64,000 bases of DNA from Symsagittifera roscoffensis (taxonomy: Eukaryota; Xenacoelomorpha; Acoela; Convolutidae), in contig NC_087062.1 in the NCBI RefSeq assembly GCF_963678635.1, positions 13,374,670-13,438,669 of the forward strand, in the 5' to 3' direction. The notes beneath the pieces were generated by a model. The model was not told where the DNA came from. It saw nothing but the letters and a program-made list of their open reading frames with translations, and did not search any database. The translations under genes were made by a program, and so were the position numbers. Each line of letters opens with the position of its first letter. Position 1 is the first letter of the stretch. Shown in pieces: positions 23,401-26,822 of this stretch.

Positions 23401-26400
23401 AGGACCGAGTTGGTTAACTCATAGAGTAATTTCGGATAGGGTACACCGTCTGCTCGTCACGCTATCTTATTTTCGGCCGGATAGATTCGTGCAACTTCTT
23501 AGTCTAATACCGATCCTAATCTTACTCTTATACTATCTAGTCTCAGGTTGTTTAACTAGTCTCTGCTAGGCTCAATAGATCTAGGGTATACTGGTTTATT
23601 GCGGCTGCTGAAGTGCTCGGGAGAGTCCAACTAATTTCTAAGTTAAATTCAAATCTCTCTGGTGCTGAAATTACAAGTAACTTCAGCACTTACAAATAAG
23701 TGGGTTGTTAGTTAGATGGATCATGATTGGTTAATATTAAATACTTTACATTGGTAAAATATCTAATTTATCCAATCATAAAATGTAGTTTAGATCAGGT
23801 TCCACCAACCTAATGTTCCAGCCTGTTCCTACATCATCCTCTCCTGGGTCGTATCCTCCGACCGAGATGACATGTGTGTGGTGGATTTCTCCCTGCCCCC
23901 CTGGTTTTTCCTCTGGGGCGGATTCTGGTCTCTCTTCGGAATGCTACTCCTGCCTACCTTACTCATGTTGATTGCATATGCTCACATATCATACACTCTG
24001 TCCCGGATGCCGCCTCACTCGAAGGGTATAACTTCTGCTCATAAAATTGGTTCTTTTTGACAAAATCTATTTCGATGTAATTGATCAGAATAAAGTGGAA
24101 AATTAGACTTAGGTAATAGGAATGATTAGATAAAACGGGATGAAAGATTATATCATTAAGATTAAATTTGTGGCAAAAATTTTGGTTTGTTTTTTGGATA
24201 TTTTTTCCTGGTGTCTGGTTTAAAAAATTATTTCCATTTCATTTATGCTACACTTATTCGATACGAATTCTAATTGTCGTCGCAGCAAAACAATGCAATT
24301 TTCGTAAATTTCTGAGCTTAACACTAATTCACTGCATTTATTTAACTTGCGAAAGCGAGTTTCTTGTAACCGGGAACTAGACTTTTTCCCGGTAAACAAC
24401 TTTTCTTACAAATTTTCAACTTGATTTATTATCGAACTTCAACAACTTCCGGGTATATTCCCATTTGGCCTAGAGATAACGCGTCGCCTTTGCACTCAAA
24501 GGTCTAGAAATCGGGTCCCAAATGGACCTTGTTCTTTCAGTATGATTTTGTCGGACTTTCGTTTGTCTGCTCAAGTTTTGTCGGCTTAGTTGTCACGGAT
24601 TTTTTTGTGATCTAAGCAACATTATTTGAAATTGCAAATAAAAGTGTTTTCATTGTAATTTTATGCGGGACTTGGAAATGTAAGAAAAATTATGCTGCTC
24701 AAAGATGCTGCTCAAAGATTGTCGGCTTAGTTGCCCCATTGGCATGTTTGCTTAGAATTTCTGTTTGATAAAACAGGTATTAGCCCTGTTTGATAAAAAC
24801 AATCTCAAAAAGTGCTCTACCGCTTTGCAAGAGAAGGATACCAATGGAAAGTCCGCCCATTACCCTGTGTGCCTGCTTAATCCCCTAGTGTAATTTTACC
24901 TTTTCTACAGCGTTGAAAAAAAAGTAAGTCTGTAGGGTGAACATTTGACTCAAATTTTTGGAAGTTTTTGCATTTCCTCGAAAATTAGCCTCCCAAATTG
25001 AGACAATCAAGGGATAAAGCGGGTTGTGGGACGCTCCCCCGCCTAACCGGCTACGTCCAAATTTTTTTTACACAAAAATGATGGCTGTCGTAAAAGTCAT
25101 ATTCTCGGTTTTTAACCGTCTTTCTTAAACTTTTAAACTTTTCTCGATAAATAAGTTGTGTGAATTCTTCTACATGAGCGGCTATACTTGAAATTTTGCA
25201 AAAAATTTTTGTTTCTCGGAACAGCCCATTTGTTTTTTGTTCCTGTTTTTGAAACTATTTGACTTTTCTAAGCTTCTGGGTTCACTCGAAATTACACTAT
25301 GTGTAAATCTTTTCTGCGTAAGCAGCCACGCCCAAATTTTATAACAAAATATCTTTAATTTTTCTACTGTTCTGGATAACTAGCCTGCCAAATCTGGTAT
25401 CAAGGGTTAGATTGATACATCAGCTTGTTGAAAGCCTACCTTTTTAAATGGCTACGCCCAATTTCCTTTAAAAAAAGTAATTGCCTTTTCATTTGCTCTC
25501 GAAAACTACCTTGTCAATAATCAGGATAAGTGGTCAATCGTGAACCCCGGTTTTGTGAATTTTCTCTGCTGAAGCTGCCTCGGAGTAATTTTTGCAGAAA
25601 ATAAGTTATGGATTTCGGAAAGTGAAGTTTGTAAACTTTTGACTGTTTTTTAAAAACTTTTTGACTTTTCTTGAAAACTACCCTATTAAATCTGAGCTGA
25701 AGGGTTTCATCGAAAGAACCGGTTGCAAAAATTTTTCCTACGAGCGAAAATTTCTTAATTTTTTGTAGGGAAATGTTACGTCTTCGGGAAATTTCCAATA
25801 TCTCAAAATGTTTCTACTCTTCTCGCATAATTAAGTTGAGAAACAACTAAGGTTTTGGGCAAAGTCATATTTTTGAATCTACCCATTCCATACCACATGA
25901 GTATACTAAATTCAAAAAGTTTTAAACTCCAGCTTTAGTTGGGCCCCTAGTTATATTTTATCGAGACGTACGAAAGTTTTGGTTCACCTAGTTTTTGTTT
26001 CAATGTTTTTTTTTTAGTTTTTTTTTTGTTTTACATTTGTTTAATCGCAAATTTGCGAAGCTCAGTTTTGCCTCCGTGTTTTGATTGTGTGTTTATTCTG
26101 TTTATAGGTAGACGACTTCAGAAGAGGGTGACTGTGTCCTGTTTCGCAGTGTTGTCCGTCTTCTTCATCTGCTGGCTCCCAGACCAGATGTTCTTTTTCC
26201 TCTTCTCCCTCAACCTGCCCTCCCTCCCCCAACTATCACTCGGCAGGCATGTTGCATAAGGAAAAGTGTACAATTCACGTCTGTTTTGTTAAACGTCCGA
26301 CTTCGCTAATAAAACACTATTTTTTATGACAAAAATTAGTTTGAAAAAAGGTTTACCTATTTATTATTGTTGTGAATTGCTTGTTTATGATAAGGAATTG

Positions 26401-26763
26401 ACATAGGGGCGATGAATTTAAATGTCTTGTTGGACATGGGCATCATCTGAAACCTAGCTATTGCAAATAATTCCAAAAATGAACTTAAGCTTGCTATATC
26501 TCAAAGTTTAGCTCATTCAATTTGACCCCCCCCCCCTAGATTTATCTAATAATAATTCGTTTCTTGGCAACATTTTGTTTGATAACTTTTTAAAATTATC
26601 CTTGATGTTTAGCTGGACCTACCATCTGGTACTAAACCTGGGATACGCAAACAGTTGCCTAAATCCACTATTGTATGCTTTCTTCAATCCAAATTACAGA
26701 CGAGTATTCAAAAGTATGTTGGGTCGCGGAACAGTAGCAGTGTCAACAGGACGAGTGAACTAG
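2208..26763 (+). CDS. Class A (rhodopsin-type) G-protein-coupled receptor, six coding exons, interrupted by a retrotransposon
   Basis: Predicted seven-transmembrane receptor acting at the plasma membrane. Coding exons: 2208-2418, 3429-3580, 4027-4141, exon 4 (apparently 4936-4937 plus 23806-24025), 26108-26246 and 26613-26763. Phases agree throughout, and the total is 990 nt, 329 residues plus stop, a normal length for the class. Hallmarks seen: an N-terminal NGT glycosylation site, GN in TM1, a Cys before TM3, DRY at the end of TM3, W in TM4, a Cys in extracellular loop 2, CWLP in TM6 and NPLLY in TM7, followed by a short tail. The transmembrane pattern loosely recalls amine or peptide receptors, but I cannot name a ligand or orthologue. 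The 18.9-kb retroelement sits at the intron 3/exon 4 boundary, so this copy is probably non-functional unless the element is spliced out. Confidence 0.85.
2419..3428 (+). other. GPCR intron 1, with a short repeat
   Basis: Intron between GTGAGT and the acceptor GTGTGTAG. Three copies of about 28 bp around GAAACTGACAAAA followed by TTCTTCAAAA lie at roughly 2630, 2690 and 2740. No coding signal was seen. Confidence 0.6.
3429..3580 (+). CDS. GPCR exon 2 (end of TM2, loop 1, TM3)
   Basis: The acceptor TGTGTAG completes a Leu codon with exon 1. It encodes the rest of TM2, an extracellular loop with Cys (LFCRLYC) and most of TM3 (SSIFNLLL). The donor CTG|GTGATA closes in phase 0 against the DRY exon. 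A longer frame through the donor hits a stop at 3599. Confidence 0.8.
3581..4026 (+). other. GPCR intron 2
   Basis: Ends in a T-rich tract and TATGCAG. Nothing else recognised. Confidence 0.6.
4027..4141 (+). CDS. GPCR exon 3 (DRY motif, loop 2, TM4)
   Basis: Begins VTVDRYLCVIRP, the end of TM3 with the DRY switch, then the second intracellular loop and TM4 with its conserved Trp (TWLLGM). The donor is GATCT|GTTAGT, leaving phase 1. Confidence 0.85.
4142..4937 (+). other. GPCR intron 3 and apparent exon-4 acceptor
   Basis: The intron ends in a pyrimidine run and CTAACAG (to 4935), followed by TA (4936-4937) and then the retrotransposon LTR. These two bases supply exactly the phase needed to join exon 3 to the exon-4 codons resuming at 23806. 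No other coding signal was seen. Confidence 0.55.
4938..5347 (-). repeat. 3' LTR of the large element
   Basis: 410-bp direct repeat of 23395-23804, TG...CA ends. The minus strand carries AATAAA (5138-5143) as a possible poly(A) signal and TATAAGAG (5068-5075). A short purine tract (GGATGGG, minus strand) abuts it internally at 5348-5354 as a weak polypurine tract. Confidence 0.93.
5348..6952 (-). other. 3' non-coding region of the large element
   Basis: 1.6 kb between the terminal ORF and the 3' LTR. It keeps the element's strand bias, but the minus frames I read are broken by stops. The plus-strand open frames here are short and unsupported. Unusually long for this position. Confidence 0.6.
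6953..8758 (-). CDS. 601-codon terminal ORF of the retroelement, family unknown
   Basis: Not recognised. The first 200 or so residues are rich in Ser, Pro, Thr and Asn and probably disordered. From about residue 205 a basic stretch (RTFKRKFPNHPFP) leads into a more globular region rich in aromatic residues. There is no signal peptide and no clear membrane segment. The C-terminus is FPHGFFPDD. Its ATG overlaps the stop of the preceding envelope-like ORF as ATGA (8755-8758), the layout used for termination-reinitiation. Sense-strand composition matches the rest of the element, so it looks like a resident gene and not a chance frame. It may be a captured viral or host protein, but that is inference. 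Confidence 0.75.
   Translation of the reverse strand: MSRQLGSLHRSNSHPTNLTSPIPIIPLFAFPPPDFSPSNVTSGMNSDTNSHISVLYSISQLNNPNIETPDEFADSEPSPSNNFHNSSNFSQPPFQPILSNNPDPITPTPSYASQVTPTYSSYHSDQSSHSPDTPRISPELDNFITLQQQPYHLNTPTINQISSTINSSNPPTPTPSSNYTESLAPSSTSTESSLNTNRAYRTFKRKFPNHPFPAKPGTAREYINHPKHTNTKEFLAITLPSFPQYTLNTPHDTNETRNFVDEYVLMPTLSWTSYYHFTNPLCLPLSNTHIDIERNTDMLYRLTTPLTARQFTYVGYKKSLKTHTAPRANEYTLEYYDHNIIRANQDQFLDDDRFANPQITEKFFIKTPYIFTLNIFDRKFDHIISEALTDTQAYESFKERFQIFSLTFHFLAPHERDLHCSHDIMLRTKQTHTYSYYRFIQNHFDLHTPSRQPHHRFQFINSKYTSPFFLNFTYCIKDTNLHGILRNYDPITQMYIFCPITKTFNAEESRPFLIPHEFVQPIEIPILEFIHNTKFNHKLYNLIQNTPYEFAVGTEELTTIKALQLLWPLLQTKNIIRILAKLLTTSELIHDIFPHGFFPDD
8755..10254 (-). CDS. Envelope-like ORF, membrane-proximal half
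   Basis: 499 codons. The middle holds several Cys (YTCTKK, DKRCYK, AVPCGSE) and N-glycosylation sites. A hydrophobic segment about residues 325-350 (LTILYAMFNFIGFLFSLL) and a second near 365-385 precede a polar tail of over 100 residues rich in Pro, Gln and Asn. This fits the lower half of a type I envelope glycoprotein with its anchor and tail. Its frame is offset by +1 from the upstream ORF, and the two overlap at 10157-10254. The switch most likely maps to a run of seven A on the minus strand (10194-10200). Without a frame switch this half would lack a signal peptide. Role inferred from position and architecture. Confidence 0.65.
   Translation of the reverse strand: MPQVILQTKEHPIYQLILKKSNGQPGGHLKPHDTRSTRLQELSLMNTTYFGNIHYDIHLDMKLDYTISRIFQEMSLSELETLHQLFELERTQILQSLALAVLKIPYAGYLLSGNRSNFLDYEGNILWFYTCTKKVSPLYVFEDKRCYKRIPIFYKNKVHFVDTLSRRTYFWDTAVPCGSENSHNVVQLNPDENKYYLLTPYPTLMQSLKKFSPESIRAIARNPNIDLQSIGIYSKSDIQHHIRTQQFQELLTQMDTIQRQSIDQNLRKLAETAGFADIYTQDYSGYFKDIKDYIYLNGEKYRPQDISPINIFSFVTLKNEILDFLGWPYYILEKLTILYAMFNFIGFLFSLLKGIYNTCAIHTQVNRQASVARILFAGFFGIFSTSINKILLDAQIKEYNTKIATRQNTYDEEHNNVDITPTAPQLPPLPNNHPLSLVPRNFRNLAITHNPNFRLTTSQSPIQHIMTHQSQDDNTYEQIIEQPHTTAFQSQNNHFFSPR
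10157..11374 (-). CDS. Envelope-like ORF, N-terminal half with signal peptide
   Basis: 405 codons. It starts with a clear signal peptide (MYILKLLIFLQLLFLVIS), followed by an ectodomain with many Cys (YDCEEN, QCETEP, VHCSQVS, DDCKN, LPCKN, ELACKY) and N-glycosylation sites, and no anchor of its own. The pattern suits the ectodomain of an envelope glycoprotein. It vaguely recalls glycoproteins that animal LTR elements appear to have taken from negative-strand RNA viruses, but that is a tentative impression. The last 30 or so codons (after the A run at 10194-10200) look like out-of-frame read-through of the next ORF. The start overlaps the end of the ATG-less frame 11362-12498. Confidence 0.7.
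   Translation of the reverse strand: MYILKLLIFLQLLFLVISNQNINPSPRTGPQDLLVTHYDCEENEQKTLHKYAINQVSQCETEPQAIETTDVIATLYSKARATTVTGYKFTATFSEKKVHCSQVSNGNKNRLDHESFYQSNIERLLHLNPDDCKNELLRLNITQNKNSQRKLVNFQVFPDSVHQSQLERHQGHIKLDEKYPYNGAHGRLTYDLHDKHWIPHIGINDPSNCKADTKNKGYQEIMFFDWKIQLEKIQLTRDLSDNTMIYQGIRLPCKNDQGYCDPTTRTQATIVWFPEDTCTTFQVAKIHARMIKFHEKYFIQSIPYEQVHPSRKLSSNFRNIDNIENKLTRFQIYQETELACKYRNPLHRTQYSEILVEYEKGFDMTTGKVKIDPYATGHPPNEGTSYIPVNFEKKQRTTWWTSKTP
11362..12498 (-). CDS. 378-codon open frame with no ATG
   Basis: Open from the codon after a TAA (12499-12501) to a TAA at 11362-11364, with no in-frame ATG anywhere. I translated it line by line. The N-terminal 250 residues are Pro/Ser/Thr/Gln/Asn-rich. 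The last 130 or so look globular (RLDWNTFTAPPPLFGQ, then LHNWALNRLQYRQDIH). It shares the A/C-rich composition of the other ORFs. The upstream ORF ends in another frame at 12504, 5' of the TAA that closes this frame, so a simple frameshift cannot enter it. Splicing onto an upstream ATG, TAA read-through or a non-AUG start would be needed. An acceptor-like CTACCCAACAG lies just inside the frame. Function unknown. Confidence 0.65.
   Translation of the reverse strand, partial: QFKNPSKIATQQSQNQSSPTSSQDNQTPPSTTQNPQTSTRISFQDNPYTFEERHARLSEPLEPVQRQAPLSEPTYNLYPTLPQELSRIRNSSQNQNTVEINRQIIHPRRNKNLQTPRVHFDIPQSPSQNTPENPIGILPETPTLLSQRSTSSLPSDYLGSTPTSEQIRENPFNPTNQTSRFPYWTTHSFTQGEPNLVNDPIDISTDTTTSSSLPETLSLPSTPSISKISPPPFNLNFPNNLDARYREQSSINIPLRLDWNTFTAPPPLFGQHQESNRLHNWALNRLQYRQDIHNDIRDHNIQILQQNSLQLKFEITVKLNNITQHPYPLNPPNITAQSLPPPFITTELIYKYDRYTKNTIGYITFYNPYSGLSYTCIF
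12504..12692 (-). CDS. Small membrane protein ORF, 62 codons
   Basis: Two hydrophobic segments (IFLLFVIFITFLSSLILTI and AIFTFALATILLILFL) are separated by a short basic Cys-containing link (CKCIKK), with a charged C-terminus. The start codon overlaps the previous stop as ATGA (12689-12692). It resembles small integral membrane proteins of compact viral genomes in architecture only. No family recognised. Confidence 0.5.
   Translation of the reverse strand: MIRTIFSRTDIFLLFVIFITFLSSLILTICKCIKKAIFTFALATILLILFLEEYYNKHKPSH
12689..12919 (-). CDS. Small hydrophobic protein ORF, 76 codons
   Basis: Almost wholly hydrophobic, with internally similar stretches (FTILETFIIFLFDIL, then FYTILELFLQL), ending in a polar tail. 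It is preceded directly by TAA (TAAATG, 12917-12922) and followed by an ATGA overlap with the next ORF, so it sits in a tightly packed series. Function unknown. Confidence 0.45.
   Translation of the reverse strand: MLFSQSVTQILINLKHFFTILETFIIFLFDILESFLIILIIFCNIFLIFYTILELFLQLSKTLDYIHRYESYNLSK
12920..13078 (-). CDS. 52-codon ATG-less open frame upstream of the hydrophobic ORFs
   Basis: Open between TAA at 13079-13081 and TAA at 12920-12922, without an ATG. Contains SPYPGSFENCPQQFF and a basic/acidic C-terminus. It abuts the next ORF exactly (TAAATG). It could be a spliced exon or simply non-coding. Confidence 0.25.
   Translation of the reverse strand, partial: SIKISPYPGSFENCPQQFFTKLNPLVKKLINNPTTLENRLKQQKIFDQEIIS
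13079..13475 (-). other. Non-coding spacer between gag-pol and the accessory block
   Basis: About 400 bp with stops in the frames I read. It holds CTAAAGTA motifs (minus strand) near 13075-13085 and 13108-13118, repeated again at 12499-12507 in front of the ATG-less frame. Confidence 0.5.
13476..21698 (-). CDS. Gag-Pol polyprotein, 2740 codons in one frame
   Basis: A single uninterrupted frame, with no gag/pol frameshift. Rough residue positions: 1-590 unusual Gln/Asn/Pro-rich N-terminal extension; 600-790 retrotransposon capsid region; about 841-854 CCHC zinc knuckle (CNYCRRYGHSISEC); about 900-1060 Asn/Tyr/Arg/Ser-rich tract; about 1224 aspartic protease (LIDSGAESN); about 1620-1800 reverse transcriptase with YLDD at about 1736; RNase H (CDASNFGIGAALL); integrase zinc finger (HSGSEK...CNDCIVC); integrase core D, D, E at about 2321, 2380 and 2415 (FDTKGP, TDNGTEF, VEGMNRSL); a GPY/F-like module (RKGPYQII) at about 2586; basic C-terminus. 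All catalytic residues are present, so the polyprotein looks intact. Ty3/mdg4 type. Confidence 0.93.
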   Translation of the reverse strand: MSSTHTPGEESPDDDEIFPFIVDATTDRGQHIFCKNLLLNLFEPGISPCKTEFPDVKIKRQIIDHYLKDICNITQQYGIYSIEFTSPNHNNRKYTIQTDDLDLEFSKVFSEYIKSIQYHNSQRANSIFTNEVFAIIYSYISILENEIPITNVSPTETSKHLRVRHEITLLSSYLNIIKENFTKDDVSQHTKHDLQKILAWFIIDYFTHNIDLIAQARKNFRPQNSNDDTAITEQSDYVWDPEWSHPAFISFPQTISSQAISTISYIRDYVKVIPLTIDATPLNYNTFLPDTQNNSLNSTVIHNENLNGTRNLTQQDIQTPSHFINEEIVHTTTTQQSISPIRPNLTTPRNTNPSQTQVTLQSTVKPSVAPKYSHMDYQTYRPMTIPSKTHKTFTRNNFADHNYNYTHPSKTYNQPQRNFNQYTRSRNWDNPMTQSNSINFQTNPPQDHSENYPFFQQNKNKKQTSYQMDYLSSDDDFLQPDSFAPNTQEYRRQGIQRTRTNHRNFSPQPIDAQHQQPIQQQNLINTQSFQPIQQQNPMTAHSYQPSQMQNEIPLPYYLQQHEITRNQLSNFSQMPNAAESLQMTMNPYLMGGSSITSNKPLMVFTGTDPEYSVEDYLNAVTANLILNIGPEPINTPLHQNWIHRRTALIQTTLDGAAQKWFSVLPLEIKSNWKRFTQEFSKMFDSERNKQQQRVLCNEIRRLPNETIKQIAVRIETLVRKAYSLNTHDYKNTKMTEILMMTLTPQLRKIAIKKRASHPSSIREPDLDFRKLVDKLEQAEITMKLEETENLKLQYVNRIETTPTNINNIQESETDLVEKITEILNIYEKNPNFKGKPSFKKWCNYCRRYGHSISECRQKQQDNQNKPQKYKEPNKSFYQYMKKDQNLPNKTVYSNNSSGKPLPNNTNYTRNQSPYNSSYRGRSPERRNTNNSSQNHYNRPNSRNNYSRSNSNTQRFVSRSNSQSRNNYYPNNQSRNSSYNRNRNYSYNRNRSYSNNRNQNYPNNQSRNNSYNRSNYNRPNNNYQNRSRNNSQNRHSSYNNRYRNYSQSPHRNNNNYNNSNNRHRSSTPKHQRQINQVQSNPETTSDPPGIDDTVTDTLQLNQINCTSSDSESDTENTLSINMIKVENDYESVIYEQPFPSHIYENQSEFLQNYYTTPINSTPTTQETNEINTTDQTNKKTKTKCLNTNHIYQNIQKEQPKEKIWTIPFLLESPRNKEFQPPDLEIDFLIDSGAESNIINIPTWNEIKTLHPKLTPLETSSKLATAQGSTLINYGKIQLFLLPTRTMEQSKILNKPFKQIFHITDIKYNIIGIPFISKYIPTINILNSKILIKDKYTKTKETSLTFFQRLNKQPPFFSKFYPIFNQQRKHLKPLSGNIYNFSIKQVHQYDKEQNKQKFYMSEFEFKPIHKFFKITISSIKYLKNSNSDIISLHVYNNTPYQVTLPLGLLGYCETNATISPIHEKAYRVNNILQLLDICQSTILNEELSINNIISNENRNTDYFTKTPYFKPTFNISNYTEDQQKCLTMFNFQHSQITQDEFEKLAKQLIEYSSVYATSKFDVGKISSSLHLPLKPDAVFKKQRASKVPIHLHDKVNRLLDILEQYNIISPVNKEEQPKGNTFINPVIILAKGESLKIVLDARYLNSLIDESKCNWPIEPIQVILTKINGKYFTTADMNSAYNQMPLDEQSRRLTQFVIGNQQYEFNRLFYGISIGPAAFSAFMSKIFRPLILKKNAITYLDDVFMQSQTKDEMFNVLEKYHQILQNENLKAAPDKSHFFLTRVKFLGHNIERKTITPLKSRIDAIQKLQPPTNKKKIQEFLGMLNFLSKYVYKMQLYLRPFYNILRQQNNFEWNTEHQTRFEEVKKLLTEQISNTIPDSNQPFYAMCDASNFGIGAALLQSHNGTNKMNLISTNSRLFTQAELRLSTLMRECTAIIYTLTEYEFLILGSKHPTVLFTDHKPIIFLFTQKSNPNHRVYRFQLILMKFPNLHIVWTAGKNLALPDTLSRNTPPELLTRKTTVEIPKNIKFYLAENETSPRLECKYAVKTDIEQSQINSLQHFPLYLDCQNNHYEVDLLGTSTFKPIPYSQWIKNNTQQKRTKQHPPKKDHFPLIEKEDLTDKINLSGPQTNDSKYTINQVFDLHDPLDTIPLSKLEIENIFLPPTETITISTLKQYQNLDPVIRQLKSWHKYKTKPIKADSTILGNKTLLRYFRKFNNTTINENTDLLEYNLNESTVPCLPLSMILIAFNISHTQNIKGHSGSEKTYSNFIQNFYFPNAPIWIKVLCNDCIVCQLNKPYPNQKQIAQKQDFKGQSLYFNHRISFDTKGPISPSSEGNSYIMVIVDAFTHYVALNPVPHCNAYYAYTTLYEHWIAKFGLPEILVTDNGTEFINNEIITLCHLYNIKHKPRTSHAPWTNGLVEGMNRSLQEYLRCIINGNDTKYTEWSADVKLFPLAYNSQITTTLGMSPYEMVFNQKPRKPIMFTANSHKNAQGYCQPNKDSICYNLPLHTHDEDHFHHPQILKLASGTHTEWILNRDKKHNEIYQKITKKLLQRQNINEQINSRFTPASELKIGTFVLIPNFNTQKGISKKLQPLRKGPYQIIAKPTDVTYKITDSNKKEIVQHRNNLLPYYPKEYALRELTQLYSFTGLKIIQNEPHLKNTEQNDNPTENQNTKPTTTKNNTQNHKESPKQRKNRKMTEQIIPQEQIDKSENRKTTRLRNQPRKNYKIFIPQSKILKKVEFQK
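21673..22140 (-). CDS. Basic 155-codon ORF overlapping the gag start
   Basis: First sizeable ORF after the leader. A very basic central stretch (KRQTLKRKIITKQRQITRKR) precedes an acidic/Ser segment and a second basic patch (RGKRRIKKQYKHK), suggesting nucleic-acid binding or nuclear targeting. Its 3' end overlaps the gag start by 26 bases in another frame. Family unknown. It may be a regulatory or nucleocapsid-like accessory protein, or a gag leader. Confidence 0.5.
   Translation of the reverse strand: MSFKNLGNKQTIVLHNCEIDNKKYDLVITPHTQTVGYIRTKRQTLKRKIITKQRQITRKRFSKNRNAFSESETNSLDELYKLKESIDKNYPLHDQLYFSDSETTSNSSKRGKRRIKKQYKHKPVHLYNWNQPIRYINNYILTVIERKNELNAHSR
22141..23374 (-). promoter_or_regulatory. 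5' leader of the large element with internal repeats
   Basis: 1.2 kb between the primer-binding site and the first large ORF. A unit beginning AGGGTTGG and continuing to ATCGA recurs at about 22245, 22359 and 22579, twice followed by TTCGTTAGA/GTCGTTAGA. A 25-bp block around CCAAGGATAAGCCTTGATGATC occurs twice (about 22660 and 22720). Minus-strand GTAAGT-type sites near 22318-22336 could be splice donors. A 77-codon ORF (23074-23307) lies here and is not convincing. Packaging, insulator or splicing roles are possible but only inferred. Confidence 0.5.
23375..23392 (-). other. Primer-binding site of the large element
   Basis: On the minus strand TGGTGCGACCATAAGTCT begins 2 nt after the LTR end (CA), as expected for a site complementary to a tRNA 3' end (…ACCA). 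The complement even contains a T-loop-like TTCGAGA further in. The tRNA identity was not determined. Confidence 0.8.
23395..23804 (-). repeat. 5' LTR of the large element
   Basis: Same 410 bp as 4938-5347, with no difference found by eye. On the element's strand this is the promoter-bearing copy. AATAAA on the minus strand falls at 23595-23600. Confidence 0.93.
23806..24025 (+). CDS. GPCR exon 4 (loop 2 and TM5), abutting the LTR
   Basis: The receptor frame resumes directly beside the LTR: QPNVPACSYIILSW, then loop-2 Cys (DDMCVVDF) and TM5 with its conserved Pro (LLLPTLLMLIAYA). The donor is AAGG|GTATAA. Its acceptor appears stranded on the other side of the retrotransposon at 4935, so the exon is physically split. 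Confidence 0.75.
24026..26107 (+). other. GPCR intron 4
   Basis: No coding signal was seen. It holds a tRNA-like fragment near 24475-24535 (CCTTTG...CAAAGG stem, then ATCGGGTCCC) and a degenerate tandem repeat at 24970-25760. Confidence 0.6.
24970..25760. repeat. Degenerate tandem repeat of about 130-190 bp units
   Basis: A phrase like GAAAACTACCCT...CAAATC...AAGGG recurs at about 24978, 25373, 25501 and 25673, and a phrase like GGCTACGCCCAA recurs in between (about 25045, 25325 and 25450). The units are strongly diverged, suggesting an old satellite-like array in the intron. Confidence 0.5.
26108..26246 (+). CDS. GPCR exon 5 (loop 3, TM6)
   Basis: The acceptor CTGTTTATAG leads into GRRLQKRVT and TM6 with FFICWLPDQ, the CWxP toggle. 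To stay in frame with exon 6 it must end at 26246, where the donor is CAG|GCATGT, a GC-type donor. The GT at 26251 would not keep the frame. Confidence 0.8.
26613..26763 (+). CDS. GPCR exon 6 (TM7, tail, stop)
   Basis: The acceptor GATGTTTAG leads into TM7 with NSCLNPLLYAF (NPxxY) and NYRRVFK of helix 8, then a short Ser/Thr tail and TAG. An ATG at 26575 lies in the intron and is not the start. Confidence 0.85.
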
Positions 26764-26816
26764 ATCGCCAGATGGAGAATCAATGAGAACTCCAGTTCGA
26801 AGAAAGTGCATGAGCA

Positions 26817-26822
26817 ATAAAG
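26817..26822 (+). terminator. Poly(A) signal of the GPCR gene
   Basis: AATAAA 54 bases after the stop codon, in the expected orientation. Confidence 0.6.

Larger units (their letters stand above)
4938..23804 (-). mobile_element. 18.9-kb Ty3/mdg4-type LTR retrotransposon with env-like and extra ORFs
   Basis: A complete-looking LTR element read on the minus strand: 5' LTR 23395-23804, primer-binding site 23375-23392, leader, basic ORF, gag-pol, accessory block, then 3' LTR 4938-5347. Order within pol is protease, reverse transcriptase, RNase H, integrase, which is the Ty3/mdg4 order. Both LTRs are 410 bp, run TG to CA, and match at every base I compared, so the insertion looks recent. The sense strand is A/C-rich and G-poor over nearly its whole length. 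At 18.9 kb it is far longer than the usual 5-10 kb, mainly because of about 6 kb of non-gag-pol ORFs. No clear target-site duplication was found. Confidence 0.9.

Noticed and set aside
23795-23810. LTR-supplied splice acceptor (ATCAG|GTTCC) rescuing GPCR exon 4
   Set aside because: It would put exon 4 in the wrong frame relative to exon 3.
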